DNA from: Aegilops tauschii subsp. strangulata
Lineage: Eukaryota; Streptophyta; Magnoliopsida; Poales; Poaceae
NCBI RefSeq assembly: GCF_002575655.3
Contig: NC_053040.3
Coordinates: forward strand, 358,110,267 to 358,174,266
Length of the DNA stretch: 64,000 nucleotides
Reading direction: 5' to 3'
In this document: positions 56,595 through 64,000 of the stretch, piece after piece
Numbering within the stretch: the stretch's first letter is position 1
Layout: each line of letters opens with the position of its first letter
The notes under the pieces: model-generated
The model's database searches: none
The model's input: the letters and a program-made list of their open reading frames with translations, nothing else
What the model was told of the DNA's origin: nothing
Made by a program: the position numbers and the translations under genes

Positions 56595-59500
56595 ATGCCT
56601 CCCGTCACGGAGCAGTACGGCGGGGATTGGGACGGTTCCAACGTCCACGACGACCACGTCGACTTCCTCCGCGACACGCGGCGGCTGCCCACCGCGGACA
56701 AAGTGGAGGTCCGCCTCGCGCCGGCGAAGGAAATCAGGCCGGAGCCGCAGGAGGGCGAGTGGGTGGTCTTCCGCTCGCACTTCTTGCACGGCTTCGGCCT
56801 GCCAGTGAGCGCCTTCTTCCGCTCCTGGCTCGACTTCTACCAGCTCCAGCCGCACCACCTCACCCCGAACGCGGTGGTGCTGCTGTCCGCCTTCGTCACC
56901 CTGTGCGAGGGCTACCTTGGCGTCCTCCCCACCCTTGAGCTCTGGGGGGAGTTCTTCCAGTCGAAGCTGGGCACGCGCATGCGGGGCGTGCCGGCTCAGA
57001 CTGGCGCCTTCATCGCGTCGCGGAGATCGGTCACCGACAACCCCTTCCCCGTCATCACGCTGATCCAATCGGTGAAGAAGTGGCAGAAGTCGTACTTCTA
57101 CATGCGGAACATCGCTCCACGGGGCCACTACATCAACCTGCCGGCTTACGTAGCCGGCCCACCGGCGGGCAGGCTGCCCTAGTGGTCCTTCCGGGCTGTG
57201 ACGCTGACGCCGGCTGGAAACGCCGCCATCGCCCGACTGCGGGTGATGGTCTAGTCGGACGGCCTGACGGGGCCCGATCTTCTGGCCGCGTTCGTCACGT
57301 GCCGGGTTCTTCCGCTCCAGAGCCGGCCTCATCTGATCTGTCAGATGAGCGGCCAGCTCGATCCGAGCCGGATGTGCACCAAGGAGATGCCGTAGGAGGA
57401 GGTGGCCTTTATGGTGAACTACCTTGCGAACTGCAAACTCTCCGTGGAGTGGCAGTTCGGCAAGGAGCCCTACAGCCGAGCCAACCCGCCGCCTACGGTA
57501 TGCTCTCCTCGTCTCTTCTTTTTCTCCTTGTTGCCGAGCACCTCTTGGCCGACTCTGACTTAGTCGGCTTGTTCTTCGACAGAGCCCTCTGCTTCGGCCG
57601 GCCGGCGGGTCAGACGCGGAGCGCCGTTTCGTCCCCGACCGGACCGAACATGATCTGGATGACCCCGACCTGAGGGCGGTCGGTATGGACGACGACGTCG
57701 AGCCGGGAGGTGGCCAAGCCGGCGGCGAGGCTGGCGGCTCCGGGCTCAGCGCCACCTTTGACGACTGGCCAGACGACGATGAGGCCGTAGCCGTCCCGCG
57801 CCGCCATCCGGCGTCTGGACGCGGCGCGGGTTCCTCTGCTGCACCGCCTGCTCGGGGCGGAGGGCAGAAGCGTCGCGCCGCCCAGGGTCTGTTTGGCAGC
57901 CGAACGAAGAAACCCAGAGGCGGGGCGGCAGCCACCAGGCGGGAAGAGGCGGCCGCGAAGGCGGCTCGCTTCCGCAAGGTGGTGAAGCAACCGCAGACCG
58001 TGTTGGCGTAAGTCTGAATCTTTCTTTGTGTACTCTCTTTCTTTCTTTCTTTGGTGGTTCTTGAACTCTCGTCTTTTTCTTCAACGATCAGAGCTCCGTT
58101 GTCACTCGAGCGGGCGGCTGCCGGCTCCGTTGTTGAGTCGCCAAGGGGCTCTGGGAGCACCACCTGCCACGTGGACCCCCGCGCCGACCTCCAGGAGGCG
58201 ACGGAAAGGAATGCACGGGAGGCACGGGAGGAGCAGGAGGCACGGGAGGCGGAGGCACGGAAGGCGGCCGCCGCCCAGGCGGCACGGGAGGAGGAGGCGG
58301 CGAAGGCACTCGCCGAGGCCGCAGCCAGGGCCCAGGCAGAGGCTGAGGCCGCGGCGGCGGCGGGGGAGGTTTTGATGGTCACCCCGCTGCGCGTCATGGC
58401 GCCTGGGGACATGGAGCCTTCGCCAGGAGGAGCCAGCGGCGACCAGCCGGGGCTGGGGGGAAGCGGCGACGACGTCATCATCTTGGAGAAGGCGCCGGAG
58501 CCGACCCCGCCAACTGGGGTGGCCCAAGGCGGCCGGCCTGATCCGCCGCCTGCACAGTCGGCGGAGGGCGAGCCGGCCGCGAGGGCTGAGGTGGCGGTCC
58601 GGGTGCCGCCGAGCCGGCGCGCGGGGAAGGCCGCGTCGGAGCCACAGAAGGCCGCGTCGGAGCCACAGCCGGCCGTGGGCTCCAGCTCGTCGGCCCGAGA
58701 CGCGGAGGCGGCCAGCGCTACTTCAGGGTGGACGCCAGGCGGAGGGACAGCCGTAGTGAACGTGGCTGCACAAGACGTCCGGACCCGGCTCCAAAGCCAA
58801 GCCGCGGCGCTGAGGCAGTTCACCGACGAGTTCCTCGCAACGCGGGCGGCCATCCGGGTTAGTATTCCCGTCTTGTTTCTTCTTGATCTTGATTTCTCCT
58901 CTTGATCTTGATTTCTTCCGTGGGGGCGCGTCAGCGCACCCACTCGGTGTAGTCCCCGAGGTCCGAGTCGGCTGCTGAGCAGGCGGCTTGGAACTTCTTG
59001 GAGGTTTTGTCTTTGCTGTTTTTGTTCTCACTTCGGTCTTCTGTCCATCTTGCAAGACTACCACAACCTTCGAGCGGCCGCCTTCAACTCCCAGGCTCGG
59101 GAGCTGACTCAGAAGACCGCCGACCTTACCGAGAGCCGAGGTACATGATTTGTTCTTTATCTCATGTGGGGGCGCGTCAGCGCACCCACTGGGTGTAGTC
59201 CCCGAGATTCAGGCCGACTGCTGAGCAGTCGGGTCGGATCTTCCTTGACGACTTCTTACTTTTCTTCTTCTTCTTCCGTTTCTGTAGCGGCCAACGCCAG
59301 TCTGAGGGCACAGCTGGGGGAGTCCCAGACTGCTCTTCGTGCCAAGGATGCCGAGCTCGCCGCCTTGGTGCAGGAGCGCGACCGCCTGGTCAAGAAGCTG
59401 GCCGACCAGGAGGAAAGTCACAAGGCGGCACTGAAGGCGGCGCAAGACCGTGAAGCCACTCTCCAGGCCGGGTTCGAGACGGAGGCGGCCGGCTGGGCAG

Positions 59501-60292
59501 ATGCCAGGCAGACTCTGGTCTCCGGCTATGGCCAGATCGAAGATCTGGTTGACGGTAAGCCGCCTACCTCTTCGTCCTTTCTTGCCGTCTGCCACTTTGG
59601 CTTGTTTTCTGATTTTGGTGTTCTTTTCTTCCTTTCTTCTTCTTCGCGCAGAGTATTTCCCTGGCTATTCGACTGCCGCCAACCAGGCCATCGAGGCCCG
59701 TCGCCAAGCGCGGAGGCAGGCCGGCTTTGAGATCTCGCCAACCGCCGGCCGCCCGCTGGAGGAACAGCTCCTGGCGATCCAGGCTCGCATCCAGCCGGCT
59801 CACCGGCTGCTCTGCCGGCTTCAGCGTGCCGGGGCGCAGGTCTTGGCCGCCCTCTGGCCCGGCCAAGTGGTCCCTCGCACCCCCAGTCGGACTGCCGACT
59901 GCCTGGAGGTGGCAGTCGGCCGCTTCGAGGCTTGGAAGGCCTCGGCGGCTCACTCCGGCGCCAGGCGGGCGCTGGAGTTCTTCAAGGCTTGGTATCCCAC
60001 CCTGAGCCTGGACCAGCTGGCTACCTGGTGGCAGCAAGCCGACACGGAGCTGGAGCCGGCGCGACCGGCCATCATTCGGCGGGCTTCGGCGATCGCCGAC
60101 TACACCGACACCAGCGTCTTTGCCCCCGAGGTGGACGACAATGGAGTCGCCCAGCCGGAAGAGTGGTTCGGGCTGGACCCGGCGTACGGTGAGGACTCGG
60201 CGGAGGAGATCGACTCCAGCGACGAGGGCGAAGAGGAGGAGGAAGAGGGTGAAGACGCCGAGCCGGCTGGTGGAGTAGCCGGCCAGCCTTAG
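56595..60292 (+). pseudogene. Antisense gene of gypsy E (Transposase_28-like), six exons, three in-frame stops
   Basis: I trace exons 56595-57497, 57583-58007, 58092-58857, then about 59052-59140, 59290-59555 and 59652-60292, with GT/AG introns. Exon 1 begins MPPVTEQYGGDWDGSN and holds the Transposase_28-like region (LPVSAFFRSWLDFYQLQPHH, NIAPRGHYINLPAY). It is broken by TAG at 57180, 57252 and 57393, all in frame and each likely from CAG. Exon 2 is acidic then basic. Exon 3 has an Ala/Glu/Arg coiled coil (ERNAREAREEQEAREAEARK). Exons 4-5 continue the coiled coil, and exon 6 ends in an acidic EEEEEEGEDAE tail. The gene faces pol tail to tail. Function unknown; the same plan is seen in B1. Confidence 0.7.
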
Positions 60293-61160
60293 CCTGACCG
60301 CTCCTCTAGCACTACGTCGCGCGCGAGTGCGTCTCCTGCCGCAGGTGGTGGTCAAGCCGGGGCCAGCTAGTCGGCCACTCCTTCAGCCGGCGAGGCCGCC
60401 TTCACCGACCAGCTCGGCCTCCATGGCGCGCCCTAGTCTGCCGTCTTTTGCTTTTCCTGTCTTGTTACTCTTTAGAACAATGTTTGGTTAAATTCGCACA
60501 ATTCCACCCACTGGGTGTATTCGAACTTATGTCTGTTGCCGGCCTGTTGGCGGCTTTTATGTATATAACTTATGCAATTGGCCTTTCCTTGTACTTTTGC
60601 TTGTTGTCCTTCTGCTTTTTCCTTTGCCGCCCTCCCTTGGTTGCCGCCTCCCCAGTCCAACAGTTGCTCCGCAATCTGTAGCCGGGGGAGTGCTTGGCCG
60701 ATTGGGGGGGAAGTACTCTAACTTTGTTGGACTAAAGCTAAGTTTTTTAGGAAGCCGGCCAGCCGGCTGCTCTGGTAGCCGGCAGGCATGTTTGGAGGCC
60801 GTCTCTTTGCTATATAGGTTCATTGTTCCTTAGCCGTTTTTCGTGTGTCCGTCCTTTCTGTCTTTCCTCTTGCTAGTCGGACAGTCAGTTCTTTGAGCTG
60901 CGACTTTCAACAAGAGAGGACTCGGGAGCCGGCGCACTACTTTTCTGACTTTAGGAAAAACTTTCGATATAGCTCAAGGCGGCCAGTCCCCGGGCCGACT
61001 AGTCGAACCCGGTGCCGGACAAAAATTCAAAATGTAATAATACATTCATGGATATGACACTCGTCATTCATAGATAAATAAAAGGCAGTCCCCGAGTACT
61101 ATTCGGGGGGCCTGTTGGTTTGTACTTAATACAAAAGGGCAGCGTGATACATACTGCTTT
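60293..61160. other. Gap between antisense gene and pol of gypsy E
   Basis: Non-coding; both transcripts would end in it. It contains a CACCCACTGGGTGTA word like those in the antisense gene introns. No gene supported. Confidence 0.5.
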
Positions 61161-62513
61161 TCAGCTGTAAAATCGTCTTAGGAGGTTTGCGTTCCATGGC
61201 CGCTCCGACTCCTTGCCGGAGTCGTCTCTCTTGCGTGCTCTTGGTTTTTGCGCGTCGATCAAGTAGTAGGAGTCGTTGTCGAATGCCTTGCTGACGACGA
61301 AAGGGCCTTCCCAAGGGGCCGAGAGCTTGTGCTGGCCGGCTGTTCGCTGGATCAGCCGGAGCACAAGGTCGCCCTCTTGGAAGGATCTTGGCTTGACCTT
61401 GCGGTTGTAGTAGCGGCGCAGCCCTTGCTGGTAGATGGCGGACCGGCTGAGGGCTAACAGTCGGCCTTCTTCCAGTAGGTCGACGCCGTCTTCTCTTGCT
61501 TCTTTGGCTTCCTCCTCCGTGTACATGGTTATCCGAGGCGAGTCGAACTCGATGTCTGTTGGGATGACAGCCTCGGCACCGTACACGAGGAAGAATGGAG
61601 TGAAGCCGGTTGACTTGTTGGGTGCAGTGCGCAGGCTCCAGAGGACAGCCGGCAGCTCTTCGAGCCAGCAGCCGGGCGATCGCTCCAGTGGTACAACCAG
61701 TCGGGGCTTGATGCCGGAGAGGATGAGTCCATTTGCTCGCTCGACCTGGCCGTTTGACTGCGGGTGGGCAACGGACGCTAAGTCCAGTCGGATGCCCTGC
61801 GTCACGCAGAAACGTGCCAGTGCTCCTTTGGCGAAGTTCGTGCCGTTGTCGGTGATGATGCTGTGCGGCACGCCGTACCGAGTAGTGATGTCGGTGATAA
61901 ATGTAACGGCAGTCGGCCCATTGAGCTTCTTAATCGGCTTTGCTTCAATCCACTTTGTGAACTTGTCCACGGCAACAAGTAGATGTGTCAGGCCGCCGCG
62001 GGCTATCTTGAAGGGGCCCACCATGTCCAGTCCCCAGACGGCAAAAGGCCAAGTAAGGGGAATGGTCTTGAGGGCAGAAGCCGACAGGTGTTGCTTGGAA
62101 CTAAAAACTTGACATCCTCTGCAGCTCTTGACTATTTCTTTAGCATCCTCCAAGGCAGTCGGCCAGAAGAAACCATGGCGGAAAGCCTTGGCCACAAGGG
62201 ATCTTGAGGCTGCGTGGTGGCCGCATTCGCCTTGGTGGATGTCTTTGAGGATTGCCACTCCTTTTTCTGGCTCGACACAACGCTGGAAGACTCCAGTGAC
62301 ACTGCGCTTCACAAGCTCTCTGTTGATTATTGTATATGCTGCGGCTCGTCGTTGCACTAGTCTTGCTGAGATCTCATCAGCCGGCAGCTCTCTGCTGACT
62401 AGGAACTTGAGGATGGGCTGAGCCCATGAGGGAGCTGTGACTTCTTCTTCTGTTAATGTGGCCACCATGACTCGGGTGGGTGGGTTGGGTGGCGTTGAAT
62501 TGGAGTCGGCCAC
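61161..62513 (-). CDS. Gypsy E integrase
   Basis: A 450-residue open frame. The zinc-binding HHCC region reads HQGECGHHAASRS and SCRGCQ. The catalytic core has all three acidic residues: WGLDMVGPF, ITDNGTNF and SNGQVERANG. The C-terminal part includes SPWEGPF-like SAPWEGPFVVSKAFDND, typical of gypsy integrases. The enzyme inserts element DNA in the genome. The frame is separated from RNase H by a shift near 62600, so the polyprotein is not continuous here. I left the start at the first Met-like codon; the natural N-terminus comes from the polyprotein. Confidence 0.88.
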   Translation of the reverse strand: MADSNSTPPNPPTRVMVATLTEEEVTAPSWAQPILKFLVSRELPADEISARLVQRRAAAYTIINRELVKRSVTGVFQRCVEPEKGVAILKDIHQGECGHHAASRSLVAKAFRHGFFWPTALEDAKEIVKSCRGCQVFSSKQHLSASALKTIPLTWPFAVWGLDMVGPFKIARGGLTHLLVAVDKFTKWIEAKPIKKLNGPTAVTFITDITTRYGVPHSIITDNGTNFAKGALARFCVTQGIRLDLASVAHPQSNGQVERANGLILSGIKPRLVVPLERSPGCWLEELPAVLWSLRTAPNKSTGFTPFFLVYGAEAVIPTDIEFDSPRITMYTEEEAKEAREDGVDLLEEGRLLALSRSAIYQQGLRRYYNRKVKPRSFQEGDLVLRLIQRTAGQHKLSAPWEGPFVVSKAFDNDSYYLIDAQKPRARKRDDSGKESERPWNANLLRRFYS

Positions 62514-62572
62514 CGCTTCTTGTGTCGTTGCAGTCCCCGGGCCGACTGCTGCAGTCCCCGGGCCGGGTGCGA

Positions 62573-64000
62573 CTACGGTAGTCCCTGGGCCGGTTGTCGA
62601 AGTCCCCGTGCCGCCTGGGGATTTCTCCAGTCGGATCCGACCGTATCTGGCGCAGGCGGTACGAAGATGGAATCCGACTCTGGAGACGGCTTGATGGACG
62701 GCTTGAGGAGGTGCTGGAGGGAGACGCCAGTCGGTATGGCTTGTCGGGTGGAGCCGATCCGTGCTAGGGCATCTGCTTGGTCGTTGTCGGCCCTTGGCAC
62801 GTGGAGGAACTCACACCCTTCGAAGTATCCGCTGATCTGCTAGACCAGAAATCGATAGCTTGTCATGTTCGCATCCTTAGCATCCCAGTCGCCAGACCAT
62901 TGCTGGACCACCAAGTCTGAGTCGCCGTAGCACAGGATCCGGCGTATGCCAAGTTCTTTAGCTAGCCGGAGCCCATGTACGAGCGCCTCGTACTCGGCCA
63001 CGTTGTTGGAGGCGGCGAAGTGGATCTGCAGCGTGTACTTGAGCTTGTCGCCTTTGGGAGAGGTGAGGACGATGCCGGCTCCCAAGCCGGTGCGCATCTT
63101 GGACCCGTCAAAGTGCATCCGCCAATGGGTAGAGTCGGGAGCCGGCGGTAGGTACTGGGTCTCGGCCCAGTCGACGAGGAAGTCGGCTAATGCTTGCGAC
63201 TTGATGGCGGTGCGGGGTTGATAGAAGATCGTGTAGGGCGCCAACGCAATGGCCCATTTGGCCACCCGGCCGGATGCATCCCGGCTGCCTATGATCTCGG
63301 CGAGCGGGGCAATGCACACGACCGTGATGGGGTGCTCTTGGAAGTAGGGCTTCAGTTTCTTGGCAGCGAAGTACACTCCATAGCACATCTTCTGGTAGTG
63401 TGGGTAGTTTTGCTTTGAGCTGGATAGTACTTCGCTGAGATAGTAGACCGGCCTCTGAACTAGCTGGGCTCGGCCTTCCTCCGGGCGCTGGACCACAACA
63501 ACAGTGCTGACGACTCGGCTAGTCGCGGCGATGTAGAGGAGCATGGGCTCCTTCTCAGTCGGCGCTGCCAGGACAGGCGGAGTGGTCAACATTTTCTTCA
63601 ACTCATGGAAGGCTTGGTCGGCTTGATCATTCCACTCAAAGTGATTGGACTTCTTCATGAGTCGGTACAAGGGGAGAGCCTTTTCTCCTAGTCGGCTGAT
63701 AAAACAATTCAGGGAGGCTAAGCAGCCAGTGAACTTCTGCACATCTCGCAGCTTGGTGGGAATCTCCATCCTCTCGATGGCCTTGATCTTGACGGGGTTG
63801 CACTCAATGCCGCGTTCGGAGACCAGGAAGCCTAGCAGCTGGCCGGCTGGCACTCCGAACACGCACTTCTCGGGGTTGAGCTTGATTTGGAATCGGCGCA
63901 AGTTGGCAAATGTTTCTTTCAGGTCTTCCAGCAAAGTACTGCGCTTCTCTGTCTTCACCACAATGTCGTCTACGTAGACGTGGGCATTTCTGCCGAGTTG
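62573..64000 (-). pseudogene. Gypsy E reverse transcriptase and two RNase H regions, partial
   Basis: From 64000 the minus strand encodes the RT active site YVDDIVV (63976-63956), LNPEKCVFGVPAGQLLGF, and the RT-linked RNase H region (FEWNDQADQAFHELKKML, YYLSEVL). A second RNase H follows: MHFDGSKMRTGLGAGIVL, NNVAEYEALVHGL, CYGDSDLVVQQ, with the catalytic D, E and D. A TAG at 62842-62840 breaks YRFLV-QISGY, where relatives read Gln. The frame goes on with HVPRADNDQADALARIGS to 62573. The RT N-terminus is outside the window. Confidence 0.88.

Larger units (their letters stand above)
54819..64000 (-). mobile_element. Gypsy E: Tat-lineage-like LTR retrotransposon with antisense gene, 5' part outside window
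   Basis: The left LTR (54819-56011) is the 3' LTR for minus-strand coding. Going right are an antisense plus-strand gene (56595-60292), a non-coding gap, integrase (62513-61161) and RNase H/RT (64000-62573). Two RNase H regions, the second after the RT-linked one, are the mark of Tat-type gypsy elements. It is inserted in gypsy D gag; AAGCC at 54814-54818 should recur at its far end. LTR ends and the 3' junction match the B family. Confidence 0.88.

Noticed and set aside
56583..58943. A 786-residue minus-strand ORF
   Set aside because: It is the antisense shadow of the GC-rich plus-strand gene; its Arg/Ser/Pro/Ala composition shows no domain, while the plus strand has introns with proper splice sites and homology to B1.
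1..64000. tRNA or rRNA genes, or a complete host gene
   Set aside because: I found no cloverleaf-like A and B box pairs outside primer sites, no rRNA sequence, and no multi-exon host gene apart from fragments in transposons and the partial B3-like exons.

Overview
The window is plant nuclear DNA of the Triticeae type (wheat, barley or a relative). I see no intact ordinary host gene. It is a nest of transposable elements. The evidence is a copia LTR of the Angela/WIS/BARE kind with its initiator-Met-type primer binding site, two CACTA (En/Spm) DNA transposons with short target duplications, and several gypsy LTR retrotransposons. Family names are from memory and tentative; the element boundaries rest on LTRs, inverted ends and target-site duplications (TSDs) read in the sequence.

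Layout. Gypsy A (minus strand, 26967 down past base 1) is split by CACTA-A (595-10923, TSD TAT) and by gypsy B1 (14724-24049, TSD TTCTA). Gypsy A sits in the leader of copia C, whose single visible LTR (27058-42724) is itself split by CACTA-B (28675-42605, TSD TTC). CACTA-B carries host-like gene fragments and a Mutator-like foldback element (36768-37618, imperfect 9-bp TSD). Copia C was inserted in older DNA (42725 to about 49070) that holds a B3-domain-like gene and repeat arrays resembling the subterminal ends of a DNA transposon. A truncated second copy of the B family follows (B2, about 49075-52141). Then comes gypsy D (52142-54818), broken in its gag by gypsy E (54819 to the window end, minus strand).

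How the parts work together. Each CACTA has a TNP2-type transposase gene, broken in both, and an accessory gene. In CACTA-A the accessory gene is open over eight exons. CACTA-B also has a small gene for an RNase H1 hybrid-binding (Cauli_VI-like) domain with a hydrophobic tail, and its accessory protein ends in an Ulp1-like fold with the catalytic cysteine position changed. Gypsy A and both B copies lack most of pol, and B1 and B2 share the same shortened pol. E keeps the RT active site, two RNase H regions and integrase. E and B share LTR end sequence, the motif at the 3' LTR junction and a spliced antisense gene (Transposase_28-like). E is therefore a plausible source of enzymes for B.

Decay. 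Premature stops in nearly every element fit C-to-T change at CAG or CGA codons, as expected for DNA methylated at CG and CHG sites. In one place this is seen directly by comparing B1 with B2.
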